From JBAZOY01 sp041648505 (GTDB taxonomy: Bacteria > Desulfobacterota > Syntrophia > Syntrophales > CG2-30-49-12): a DNA stretch of 23,752 nt. A program made the translations under genes and the position numbers. Every line of letters starts with the position of its first letter. Within the stretch, counting starts at the first letter, position 1. The stretch spans positions 1 through 23,752 of the forward strand of contig JBAZOY010000035.1 in the NCBI GenBank assembly GCA_041648505.1, read 5' to 3'. This document shows positions 1 through 7,033 of this stretch, in pieces. The notes below the pieces were generated by a model. That model saw only the letters and a program-made list of their open reading frames with translations, made no database searches and was not told where the DNA came from.

Positions 1-52
1 TGTTAGTAACAAATGATATGTCCGGTATTGTAGCACATAATCTGTCCGGTTT
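1..52 (+). repeat. Left terminal inverted repeat of the ISNCY element
   Basis: The repeat pairs with 1337-1389 apart from scattered mismatches and a one-base indel. It contains two TGTCCGG boxes 24 bp apart, which look like tandem transposase-binding sites. Shared core strings with the other end include TTGTAGCA between the boxes. Confidence 0.8.
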
Positions 53-78
53 AGGATGGTCACCATTGGAGGTGACCA

Positions 79-1248
79 ATGAGATGGACAGAGGTGCTAG
101 AGGAGATCCGGAAGATGCGATTTGAGGAGACATATTTGGGATGGAATGAGAGTCACTTGACACAGGAGGATGCAGCGCGGATTTTGGGGGTGTGTGATCG
201 GACGTTTCGGCGGTACGTTGATCGTTACGAGCAGGGGGGCATGGAGGGTTTGTCGGACAAGCGATTGACGCAGGCCTCATATCGACGAGCGCCGGTGGAT
301 GAGGTGATGGCAATTGCCGAGTGGTATAATAGTCGTCACCGGGGCTGGAATGTGAAGCATTTTTACAGTTGGTATCGACGAGATGGAGGCAGTCGCAGTT
401 ACACTTGGGTGAAGAACACGCTTCAATCGAAGGGATTGGTTTTGAAGTCGGCCAAGCGTGGTGTTCACCGCAAGCGAAGAGAGCGGACTCATCTTCCGGG
501 GATGATGCTGCATCAGGATGGCAGCAGGCATGAATGGGTTCTCGGCAAGAAGTGGGATTTAATCGTGACGATGGACGATGCCACCAACGAGCATTACTCG
601 GTGTTTTTTGTTGAGGAGGAAGGGACGGCCAGCAGTTTTCAAGGGGTACGGGAGGTGATCGTTCAGAAGGGTCTGTTCAGTTCTCTGTACACAGACCGTG
701 GGAGTCACTACTGGTTCACGCCCAAGGAAGGGGGAAAGGTCAGCAAAACGCAGCTGACCCAGTTTGGCCGGGCGATGAAACACTTGGGGGTTCAGATGAT
801 TCCAGCGTATTCTCCGGAGGCGCGGGGACGCAGCGAGAGGGCCTTTGAGACTCACCAAGGCCGGCTTGTCAAGGAGTTGGCTTTTCATGGAATCATAGAC
901 ATGAATGCTGCCAACCGGTATTTGACCGAGGTGTATCTACCCGCGTACAACGCCGAGTTCATGCTACCGGCCCCTGAAGACGGATCAGTGTTCGTTCCTT
1001 GGATTGGAGAAAGTCTTGATGACATTCTGTGTGAACAAGATGAGCGGACGGTCAGCGCCGACAACTGCGTCAGCTTTGAGAAAATGACGTTGCAAATCCC
1101 GGTGGATCGCTACCGTTGCCATTACGTCAGGGTCAAGGTGCGGGTCCATAGGTATCTGGATGGGTCACTGGCCATCTTCCACGGTCCGAGAAAGCTGGCT
1201 GATTATGACCAGCAGGGGAAGCTCAAAGAGGTGAAAAAGGCAGCCTGA
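79..1248 (+). CDS. ISNCY family transposase
   Basis: This 389-residue DDE-type transposase should cut and join the ends of the element that carries it. An N-terminal helix-turn-helix region (about residues 25-60, LTQEDAARILGVCDRTFRRY) is followed by an integrase-like catalytic core. Candidate acidic residues are D147 in HQDGS, D206 in YTDRGSH and E253 in RGRSERAF, in the order and context expected for the rve fold. A basic linker lies at about 122-138, and the C-terminus ends in a short beta-rich segment like that of other ISNCY/IS1202 relatives. The frame is uninterrupted. The ATG is preceded by GGAGGTGACC at good spacing, so the start is secure. Nothing looks broken, so the copy may be active. 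Confidence 0.93.
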   Translation: MRWTEVLEEIRKMRFEETYLGWNESHLTQEDAARILGVCDRTFRRYVDRYEQGGMEGLSDKRLTQASYRRAPVDEVMAIAEWYNSRHRGWNVKHFYSWYRRDGGSRSYTWVKNTLQSKGLVLKSAKRGVHRKRRERTHLPGMMLHQDGSRHEWVLGKKWDLIVTMDDATNEHYSVFFVEEEGTASSFQGVREVIVQKGLFSSLYTDRGSHYWFTPKEGGKVSKTQLTQFGRAMKHLGVQMIPAYSPEARGRSERAFETHQGRLVKELAFHGIIDMNAANRYLTEVYLPAYNAEFMLPAPEDGSVFVPWIGESLDDILCEQDERTVSADNCVSFEKMTLQIPVDRYRCHYVRVKVRVHRYLDGSLAIFHGPRKLADYDQQGKLKEVKKAA

Positions 1249-1336
1249 CGGAGTTACCCACAAAAAATGATTGAGGAAAGCGCACATCCGCCGCTCACCT
1301 CCTGTTCTCAAAATAGGACTCCCTGGAAGAACAGAA

Positions 1337-1389
1337 AAAGCGGACAATTCATTTGCTACAAAACCGGACAATTCTATTTGCTCTTGACA
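1337..1389 (-). repeat. Right terminal inverted repeat of the ISNCY element
   Basis: Read on the minus strand from 1389, this repeats the left end: TGTCAAGAGCAAAT, then TGTCCGG, TTGTAGCA and TGTCCGC. It marks the probable outer border of the element. Confidence 0.8.
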
Positions 1390-1482
1390 GCAGTAGCTAA
1401 AAAAACAACCGGCATAAATCCGCTGTGGTGGCTTTGGGACGAAAGCTTTCTATGCATAGATATTTCAGGACATGAACGTGGG

Positions 1483-2217
1483 TTATGCAGATGCACAGGA
1501 GGGACAGCCAGGATTACGTTTGAGCGTGATCTCTTGGAATGTGGCGCTGAAACCATCAAAGATCAATAAACGGTTGGCAAGCAATTTTCCGATCCCAACG
1601 ATATATTTTATCGCCTCCATTGCCTGAAGGCTGCCGATGACAGCGGTTGTAACTCCTAATACGGGGACTGTAGCCGCCGGGTGCGGAACCTCGGGAAATA
1701 TACATCTAAGGCAGGCTGTCTCTCCGGGTACTATGGTGGTCAGTGCTCCTTCCAATCCGTAAACCCCCCCGTATATAAAAGGGATATTCTTTTTAAGTGC
1801 AGTGTCGTTCAACAGATATCTGGCAGGAAAATTATCCATGGCATCGAGTATGATATCACAGCCTTCTGCCATATCAAAAACGTTATCCTCGGTTATACTT
1901 CCGACTATTGCTTTCACTTGAATGTCGGGGTTCAGGCGTTCGAGACTTTCCTTTGCACTTTCCGCCTTTTTTCTGTCTATGTCCCCAGTTTCATAGAGTA
2001 TCTGACGATTAAGGTTGTTCAAACACACCTTATCCTGATCCACGATCCGCAGAGACCCTACTCCGGCAGCCGCGAGATATATGGCTATAGGCGACCCCAA
2101 TCCACCTGCGCCTGAGATGAGGACCTTCGAATTTTTAAGCTTCTCCTGCCCCTCGATCCCTATCTCTTCAATACGGATATGTCTATCATATCTTTCTTTT
2201 TCTGTATCGGTGATCAC
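1483..2217 (-). CDS. ThiF/MoeB/HesA-family E1-like adenylyltransferase
   Basis: Members of this family use ATP to adenylate the C-terminal glycine of a small beta-grasp sulfur carrier (ThiS or MoaD type) for thiamin or molybdopterin/tungstopterin synthesis. The 244 residues match the usual length. The ATP loop GAGGLGSP is at 36-43, the acidic D60 follows, NLNRQ is at 68-72, DAMDNF is at 125-130, and a zinc site is formed by C169/C172 and C238/C241. The segment that carries the catalytic cysteine in E. coli ThiF/MoeB reads VPVLGVTTAVIG here, with no cysteine. The gene therefore belongs with the HesA-like branch or works without that residue. The start is GTG, 4 bp after the stop of the TPR gene, so the two are probably co-transcribed. 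No carrier-protein gene is visible nearby, so the precise pathway is open. Confidence 0.88.
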   Translation of the reverse strand: MITDTEKERYDRHIRIEEIGIEGQEKLKNSKVLISGAGGLGSPIAIYLAAAGVGSLRIVDQDKVCLNNLNRQILYETGDIDRKKAESAKESLERLNPDIQVKAIVGSITEDNVFDMAEGCDIILDAMDNFPARYLLNDTALKKNIPFIYGGVYGLEGALTTIVPGETACLRCIFPEVPHPAATVPVLGVTTAVIGSLQAMEAIKYIVGIGKLLANRLLIFDGFSATFQEITLKRNPGCPSCASA

Positions 2218-2221
2218 CTTT

Positions 2222-3154
2222 TTAAGTATCCTTTTTCCGTAACTGTCTGCCGCTTTTCTCCGCTCGCGGATTCAATTTAAAGTTTGATGCGAGCCATTCC
2301 AGCGCTCCGGGCGTCGCATCCCAGGCGCCCCGATTCCCGTAGGAATAGAGGACAGCCTCGTTTTCGTCTCCGAAGCCATAATAGTCCGGAATGTTCCGTG
2401 GTATCTTTTTGCGACCGAGCAGGTAATCCGGCACATATCCGTTTTCTTTAATTGCTTTCTTCAGTGATCTGACGGATATAGCAGAATTGCCATGCTTTCG
2501 AAAATCAAGAAGCGCCCTCGAATACATCCATACGGCCATGCCGTCTCCCTTGTACTGCTTGAATAATTTTTCAGCGTCTGCCTCTCGTCCGAGCTCAATG
2601 AGGCAGGGCATCAGCAAATCGCGGATACCTTGATTATCGTTCGGATTCAGCCGGAGCATGTCCCAATAATGCTCAACAGCTTTCTCCGGTTTTCCCTCTG
2701 TCAGTAAACAGTGCGCCAGACCCGCTCGGGCGCGCATATAGGGGCGAGTCTCCAGAAGCCCCCAGAAATGGCCCACATCATTTTTGAACGCCTTCTTCCC
2801 GATGGCCCTCTCTCCTGCCTCAACTGCTTTTCGATAAAGGTCGATGCCATCCTCTTTTGATGTTGCTTCCGTCTCTGCCAGGATAAGATAGGCATCCGCG
2901 CAATCAGGTGATATCTCTAGAGCCTTATGCGCAAGAGCTATCCGGCGCTTCTTCGTCGTTGCCTCCCAGGCATCATATACAAGCTCCTGAGCCATGTCTA
3001 TGGCGCGGCGGTTGCCGCTCCCAAAGAGGCCGGACAGTGTCCCTTCAAAAGACTTTGAAGGGAATGGGATAACATTATCGGCGGCCTGCTTTTTCGAAGT
3101 TGTCTTCTTTTTCATATCTTCTTTTGCTTCAGAGTCATTTTTGCGTTTCGTCAC
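2222..3154 (-). CDS. ST7-like tetratricopeptide repeat protein
   Basis: This is a soluble helical repeat protein of about 310 residues resembling the bacterial relatives of the ST7 family, which are probably protein-protein interaction scaffolds. TPR-like helices cover most of the middle, for example the stretches ALEISPDCADAYLILAE and GKPEKAVEHYWDMLRLNPND. The C-terminal segment, DENEAVLYSYGN followed by TPGALEWLAS, is characteristic of these bacterial homologues. There is no signal peptide. The N-terminus is Lys-rich and of low complexity. I start at GTG 3154 because AGGAG lies 8 bases upstream; a TTG at 3181 would add nine residues but has its purine tract directly abutting it, and an ATG at 3115 is also possible. 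The thiF-like gene follows 4 bp downstream. The functional link between the two is unknown. Confidence 0.75.
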   Translation of the reverse strand: MTKRKNDSEAKEDMKKKTTSKKQAADNVIPFPSKSFEGTLSGLFGSGNRRAIDMAQELVYDAWEATTKKRRIALAHKALEISPDCADAYLILAETEATSKEDGIDLYRKAVEAGERAIGKKAFKNDVGHFWGLLETRPYMRARAGLAHCLLTEGKPEKAVEHYWDMLRLNPNDNQGIRDLLMPCLIELGREADAEKLFKQYKGDGMAVWMYSRALLDFRKHGNSAISVRSLKKAIKENGYVPDYLLGRKKIPRNIPDYYGFGDENEAVLYSYGNRGAWDATPGALEWLASNFKLNPRAEKSGRQLRKKDT

Positions 3155-3490
3155 TTGTCTTGCTCCTGAAAAAAATTTCAACCCCTCCCGCTTTTACCGG
3201 AACGGTATATTGCACATAATCAACTTATATAGCCTTGCTCCTTACCCCGAGGCAACCAATCTTCGGTCATTGCCCTGATTCTTCTCCTGTGCCCAGGGGA
3301 AACGGAATATATCCCGCGATTGACTTCATTGCTATTTAAAATTCGGGAAAACATATTCACTTTGTGCGTCGCCAGCGGTAGTAATACCAATACCGGATAA
3401 TGTCATATTTTTGTGCGTCGCACCAGACGCAACTGTTTGAATCATAAGTCAGTCTGGGGCAATGATCATCCGTCTGTGCGATTCTTTACT
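3155..3490. other. Gene-free stretch upstream of the TPR gene
   Basis: I see no credible gene here. It contains the possible minus-strand promoter near 3230-3255 and a 12-bp direct repeat, TTTGTGCGTCGC, at about 3360 and 3410. The second copy can fold into a short GCGTC/GACGC hairpin. Nothing else stands out. Confidence 0.5.
3226..3255 (-). promoter_or_regulatory. Possible sigma-70 promoter for the TPR-thiF unit
   Basis: On the minus strand TTGCCT (3250-3255) and TATATA (3226-3231) are separated by 18 bp, about 70 bp upstream of the chosen GTG start. The -35 match is modest, so this is a suggestion only. Confidence 0.3.
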
Positions 3491-3679
3491 TCAGCTCCGC
3501 CGGTAGTGGCTTTTCTCAATATCGATCAAGAGGGAATCCAGTTCTTCTCTAGACGAAAGATCATAGGTATATTCCTCAATACAATCCCACCCCCTGGCGA
3601 TCCAATGAATAGCTTCCTCCCAATCTGAAACGTCCTGCTCAATATCTTGCAGTGTGACTGGCGGTTTCTCTTTTCTCAT
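3491..3679 (-). CDS. Small acidic protein of unknown function
   Basis: The 62-residue product is acidic and rich in Trp and Glu, with the striking core WEEAIHWIARGWDCIEEY followed by DLSSREELDSLL. It reads like a genuine soluble helical protein rather than a random frame, and I believe similar short uncharacterised proteins occur in related anaerobes, though I cannot check. A weak GGAAG lies upstream of the ATG. The basic tail after DIEKSHYRRS may mean the C-terminus has been cut short, since it lies in a decayed region. No function can be assigned. Confidence 0.5.
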   Translation of the reverse strand: MRKEKPPVTLQDIEQDVSDWEEAIHWIARGWDCIEEYTYDLSSREELDSLLIDIEKSHYRRS

Positions 3680-3762
3680 GAGTCTTCCACTATGACATTT
3701 TCGCTACTGTCAAACCCTACATTTCATAGACCAAATTGTCAATCTCTGTTTCAAGACGAGAG

Positions 3763-4291
3763 ATGATGAGACTGTCGGGATCAGCAGGAATGAAGCGGGT
3801 GCGTTCAATATGATTGTTCTGTCTATTTACTTGCTGTCGGTTACCTCGTGCTTATCGACTCCGGCGCCGAAAAGAGCTTCCAAAAACTGATATCTAACAT
3901 GGAAAGCCTTGGTTTTGATCCTAAGAGGGCTCAAGGTTATCCTTGTCACCCACGCCCATATTGATCATATTGGGTCACTTCACCGCTTCCAGGAAATTTT
4001 CGGGGCTCAGACCATCGCCCATGAGTTCGATGCTGAGGCTATAGAGGGGAGAGGCAGAGTAGGGGCTGAAGCTTACGGCTGGATTACCTGCCTTGCCATG
4101 TTGACCTGAGAATTCAAGGGCCGGAGGAGAGTTTATTATTCGGGAATTGTGAACTCAAGATAATTCACATTCCAGATCACACTCCCGGAAGCATTGTCGC
4201 ATACTTGTATGTAGACAATAAGAGAGTACTATTCGGTCAGAATATTCACAGCCTTTATTATACCTACTATTGTAATTTCCCTTTTGAATAA
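3763..4291 (+). pseudogene. Broken metallo-beta-lactamase-fold hydrolase gene
   Basis: Pieces of an MBL-fold protein appear in order but in different frames. One frame from about 3763 gives a short start ending MKRVRSI and then a stop. A second gives YDCSVYLLAVGY and VLIDSGAEKSF up to about 3928. A third gives LKVILVTHAHIDHIGS, the HxHxDH metal motif, from 3927. After a further shift near 4083 the segment HIPDHTPGSIVAYL supplies the next metal-ligand loop, followed by RVLFGQNIH and a stop at 4289. At least three frameshifts are needed to join them, and the normal C-terminal part is missing. The ancestral enzyme would have been a zinc- or iron-binding hydrolase. No functional product is expected. 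Confidence 0.85.
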
Positions 4292-4370
4292 CTTTAGGCA
4301 CTTTAAACTTTAGCTCACTTTAAGCGCTTAACTTGTTAAGGAAATAATTTGACCTGGTCAGGAGGAAAGA

Positions 4371-4562
4371 ATGAAAGTAAAAACAGAGAAATTTCATGAA
4401 ATCCTGTCACCCAGATGCACCGTTCTCATCTCAACCATAGACAAAGAAGGCAGTCTCCGAAGGCTTTGTTGGGAATTCCGGGGGAAATTTCCAAGTGCAC
4501 TTAAAATGCGCGGATTAAGTATTATGCACCCAGAATTCCCTCCCCGGAATTTCCAACCATAA
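4371..4562 (+). pseudogene. Truncated flavin reductase-like gene (N-terminal stub)
   Basis: The first 27 codons read MKVKTEKFHEIL then SPRCTVLISTIDKEG, which is the usual opening of FMN-binding flavin reductase-like proteins. These are normally around 190 residues. From about base 4455 the match ends, and the frame runs through a small inverted-repeat element to a stop at 4562. The ribosome-binding site CAGGAGGAAAGA is still excellent, so a 63-residue peptide may be made, but without the flavin-binding barrel. Loss by deletion or insertion at the repeat is inferred. Confidence 0.7.
4469..4556. repeat. 88-bp inverted-repeat element, MITE- or REP-like
   Basis: The left arm TTGGGAATTCCGGGG (4469-4483) is repeated inverted at 4542-4556 with one mismatch. 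Both ends also carry GGGAATTC/GGAAATT permutations, and the right arm, read inward, continues toward ATACTTAATCC. This resembles the end sequences associated with IS200-like REP transposases in anaerobes (recalled, not verified). It sits exactly where the flavin reductase stub loses homology. No transposase is present in it. Confidence 0.5.
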
Positions 4563-4574
4563 TTTGCTCTTTTA

Positions 4575-5891
4575 TTACTTATCTTCGCTTGGCTTGATTC
4601 TGGTTTTAATATCTTCAACAACAAGCCTTGCACTCTCGGCAGAGCCTTCTGCCATTATATGACCTGGAGGTTTTACTCCGTCGCCCACGTTGTAAAGGTT
4701 TTCTACTCCAGGAACTTTCTGAGCAATGTCATATCCCTGCTCTGCTCGATTAAGAGGCCAATCGCCATGATAGCTTTGTACCAGTAGAGGCTCATCATAA
4801 TTTTTGAGCTCCGGGAGATTCTCCTTCCATTCCTCTATTGCAATGTCAATTTCCCTTTTTGTATTATTTGACTTCATCCCTTGAAAGAGAAGCAGCATAT
4901 GCTTCCCCGGAGGCGCCAATTCCGGCGCAATTAGAGTTGGCACCATTGCAGTAATAGCCAGGTTACTTTCCGAAAGCATAAGAATACCGTCAAAATCCAA
5001 TAATGGTTTTTCACTTGCATATATTATGTTCATTCCCCCTACTGGCCTAATCCTCGCGCTGGTTTGCTTTAGGTAGCTTCTATCGAAATTTTCCTTCCCC
5101 CCCAAGTTTATTGTTTGAAGAGGGCCAGTATTACTGATCACCGCCTTACAAGTTATTTCTAATTTCTTTCCTTCCTTTTCCCCGATTATGCCTTTGACCT
5201 TGCCATCATCGATGACAATATTTTTTACTTCAGTTTTGGTCAGGATATTTCCCCCGTTCTCAATGATTTTTGTACTAAGGGCTTCTATAATTCCCTTGAG
5301 ACCATTTTCGGGTAAAGAAAAAGCCATCTCGAACTTGGCAAAGTTCCTGAGACACCTGATAAACTCACCTGCGGGCACCTCATACTCCCACACGCCCAGC
5401 AAAGCGATAGCCATGGCATTAAATATTCCATGGATTGCTGTATTATGAGTATACTCTGACAGCCACTCATCAAAAGAAATCTCGTCCGGCGGTTCCTGCC
5501 ACCTCAGAACTCTCCGCAAGGCTGTTATAACGGTTTCCGCTTCCTTTTTATTTTTGCTAGCCACGGAAATAAGGAAAAGCAACCCCCCTTTCTCTGGTGG
5601 TTCATAATCTTTTCCATGAATTCGATACTTATGCGCCGGTTTAGGTATTCGTATTTTAACCTTCGCTCCAACGTCACTCAAAGTCTGTGCAACCGGGCCA
5701 TATTTTGGATAAATCACACCCCAAGCCCCAGTGGGGATGTTATATCCTTTGTAATTTATCGTAGTATATCTACCACCCAAGTTAGGCAACTTCTCGAGAA
5801 CGACCACCTTGTAGCCTATCTTGGCCAGCCTGACAGCAGCACACAATCCACCTATACCAGAGCCGATAACACCAACATCGTAATTTTCCAT
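4575..5891 (-). CDS. FAD-dependent oxidoreductase, phytoene desaturase-like
   Basis: The 438-residue protein is a flavoprotein of the phytoene dehydrogenase/amine oxidase superfamily. The N-terminus has the dinucleotide-binding fold, with GSGIGG at 10-15, E33 for the ribose and GGR at 39-41. The C-terminus has the second FAD motif, NLYNVGDGVKPPGH, followed by EGSAESAR. There is no signal peptide or membrane helix. Its ATG follows the stop of the ferredoxin gene by 2 bp, with GGAGAG inside the end of that gene, so the two are translated together. The ferredoxin is the obvious electron partner. Carotenoid biosynthesis is not supported by any neighbour. Given the remnants of BadG-like and hydantoinase-like genes just upstream, an anaerobic ring- or ketone-metabolism role is more plausible but remains inference. 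Confidence 0.88.
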   Translation of the reverse strand: MENYDVGVIGSGIGGLCAAVRLAKIGYKVVVLEKLPNLGGRYTTINYKGYNIPTGAWGVIYPKYGPVAQTLSDVGAKVKIRIPKPAHKYRIHGKDYEPPEKGGLLFLISVASKNKKEAETVITALRRVLRWQEPPDEISFDEWLSEYTHNTAIHGIFNAMAIALLGVWEYEVPAGEFIRCLRNFAKFEMAFSLPENGLKGIIEALSTKIIENGGNILTKTEVKNIVIDDGKVKGIIGEKEGKKLEITCKAVISNTGPLQTINLGGKENFDRSYLKQTSARIRPVGGMNIIYASEKPLLDFDGILMLSESNLAITAMVPTLIAPELAPPGKHMLLLFQGMKSNNTKREIDIAIEEWKENLPELKNYDEPLLVQSYHGDWPLNRAEQGYDIAQKVPGVENLYNVGDGVKPPGHIMAEGSAESARLVVEDIKTRIKPSEDK

Positions 5892-5893
5892 GT

Positions 5894-6073
5894 TTATCTC
5901 TCCTTATTTTCGTTATCTGATATTGCATTATTTGGACAATAATCTATACACGCTAAGCAATCAGTGCATTCTTCATTGACGACAGCGATGCCCCAAGCTC
6001 TTAAAGCTTCAAAGGGACAAAAGACTACACAGCGCGCACAACCGGTGCACCTCTTCTCGTTGACAACTATCAT
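5894..6073 (-). CDS. Two-[4Fe-4S] cluster ferredoxin
   Basis: This 59-residue ferredoxin carries low-potential electrons. Two classical cluster-binding motifs are visible: C9-x2-C12-x2-C15-x3-C19-P and C36-x2-C39-x2-C42-x3-C46-P, with the family's internal symmetry. The first motif reads CTGCARCVVFCP and the second CTDCLACIDYCP. The start is an ATG with GGAGGT seven bases upstream, which is a strong site. The stop is 2 bp before the FAD oxidoreductase start, indicating one transcript and probably an electron-transfer partnership. It is intact despite the decayed genes on either side. Confidence 0.93.
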   Translation of the reverse strand: MIVVNEKRCTGCARCVVFCPFEALRAWGIAVVNEECTDCLACIDYCPNNAISDNENKER

Positions 6074-6145
6074 TGTGTTACCTCCGTTGAAACCTTATAT
6101 TGTTAAACAACCTGTCCTAATTTATTATGCCTGCCCTACCAAGTC

Positions 6146-6512
6146 TCACTTTTTCATCCGCTTACCCTCCTTTTCTGTCTCTTCTAAGTTTAGCTGCTTG
6201 GTTTTAGGGTCTATAATAACACCATATGCTTTCCTAGCAACCTCAATCGAAATAAATCCTCTCCTCAAATCCCACATTACTAAATTTGATAAGGCATTGC
6301 TTTTTGACAATCGACGTAATGACAATGAGACTTTGTATGTCAAGGGAAATTTGGCTTGACAGCTGGGAAACTCTGGCCTTCTCCATTGCTTCTCTGAGTG
6401 AAATCGCCGGATCACAGCCGGCCTTGACTAAACTATGCGGGAGCAATTGGTTGTCTTTGACAATAAACGCCTTGACGGTTTGAATCCCCACATCTATACC
6501 CGCTGTAATCAT
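6146..6512 (-). pseudogene. Chimeric remnant: BadF/BadG-type activator N-terminus joined to hydantoinase B C-terminus
   Basis: From an ATG at 6512 with GGAGG upstream, the frame reads ITAGIDVGIQTVKAFIV and continues to about SLDIQSLIVITSIVKKQ. This matches the start of ATPase activators of benzoyl-CoA reductase or 2-hydroxyacyl-CoA dehydratase (BadF/BadG/BcrA/D family; the first ATPase phosphate loop would be DVG at 6-8). In a different frame, from about 6300 down to the stop at 6146, the sequence reads MWDLRRGFISIEVARKAYG, then VIIDPKTKQLNLEE, which resembles the extreme C-terminus of hydantoinase B/oxoprolinase proteins. The middle of both genes is gone and the frames do not match, so a large deletion probably fused two neighbouring genes. 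It lies upstream of, and on the same strand as, the ferredoxin and oxidoreductase, which it may once have led in an operon. Confidence 0.7.
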
Positions 6513-6633
6513 TTCATGCCTCCAACTAAACACATAAACTATAAATCAACTTTACTTCGTTATTTCAAGATCTATTTGCTTTATTAAAAGCGTAATCAAT
6601 ATTCGTGCCAACCTTCGTAAAATTTAAAACTAA

Positions 6634-6672
6634 TAGTTATTAATATAATTATGTTAATTATATTAATAACTA
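6634..6672. repeat. Perfect AT palindrome, 18-bp arms
   Basis: The arm TAGTTATTAATATAATTA (6634-6651) and its exact complement (6655-6672) are separated only by TGT. It lacks G/C and a following T-run, so it is unlikely to be a normal terminator. It could form a cruciform or be a dimer-binding operator. Confidence 0.75.
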
Positions 6673-6686
6673 GCATAATCATGTTT

Positions 6687-6695
6687 TGTGAATAA
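6687..6695 (-). other. DnaA-box-like site
   Basis: The minus strand reads TTATTCACA, matching the TTWTNCACA consensus exactly. It lies 15 bp from the large AT palindrome. A 9-mer like this can occur by chance in AT-rich DNA. Confidence 0.3.
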
Positions 6696-6965
6696 TCAAC
6701 TGACAATTATTTAAGAACATCAAATTCTCATTACACTAATGACACACATTTTCTACGAATGTGAAAATGATTATAACTAATAGATATTATGAATATTATT
6801 AGATATTTATATAGCACAATACTCAAACAAATTATTTAATGTTTTATATAAAAGAATAAATTAAACAAAAACAATAATACAATAAGTTATTAAAATAACA
6901 GATATTATTATGGATCAAAAATGTGTCAATGAAATATTGATACAAATATGTTTCATGGAACACTT

Positions 6966-7033
6966 TTATGAAAACTTAAAACTTGAATATCTCGTCCTGT
7001 GGATAAGGTTGAGAAGTTTTAAGTTTTCATAAA
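6966..7033. repeat. Long stem-loop with a DnaA-box in its loop
   Basis: TTATGAAAACTTAAAACTT (6966-6984) pairs with 7014-7033, with only a one-base bulge. The loop is 29 nt and holds TGTGGATAA at 6998-7006, the complement of the strongest DnaA box TTATCCACA. The stem starts the boundary back to ordinary base composition, about 70 bp before the IS3 remnant. Its role is unknown. Confidence 0.7.
6998..7006 (-). other. Consensus DnaA box in hairpin loop
   Basis: The minus strand reads TTATCCACA, a perfect high-affinity-type DnaA box. Its placement at the tip of the stem-loop at 6966-7033 is unusual. Without neighbouring replication genes, function is speculative. Confidence 0.35.

Larger units (their letters stand above)
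1..1389 (+). mobile_element. ISNCY-type (IS1202-like) insertion sequence, apparently complete
   Basis: A single transposase gene is framed by imperfect terminal inverted repeats of about 50 bp. The left end begins TGTTAGTAAC at base 1 and the right end, read on the minus strand from 1389, begins TGTCAAGAGC. Both ends then contain two TGTCCGG-type boxes exactly 24 bp apart (19-25 and 43-49 on the left; 1364-1370 and 1340-1346 on the right). The element lies about 90 bp beyond the stop of the convergent thiF-like gene. The left flank is outside the window, so the target duplication cannot be checked and the true left end could lie further left. Confidence 0.85.

Noticed and set aside
1681..2115. 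144-codon plus-strand frame opposite the thiF-like gene
   Set aside because: The minus-strand gene carries all family motifs; the antisense translation has no sensible features.
3413..3628. Plus-strand 71-codon frame overlapping the small acidic protein gene
   Set aside because: Composition is unlike a protein and there is no ribosome site; the minus-strand frame is the more credible one.
5188..5448. Plus-strand frame opposite the FAD oxidoreductase
   Set aside because: It is a shadow of a well-supported minus-strand gene.
6634..7033. CRISPR array or leader in the AT-rich region
   Set aside because: There are no regularly spaced direct repeats; only inverted repeats and scattered short similarities are present.
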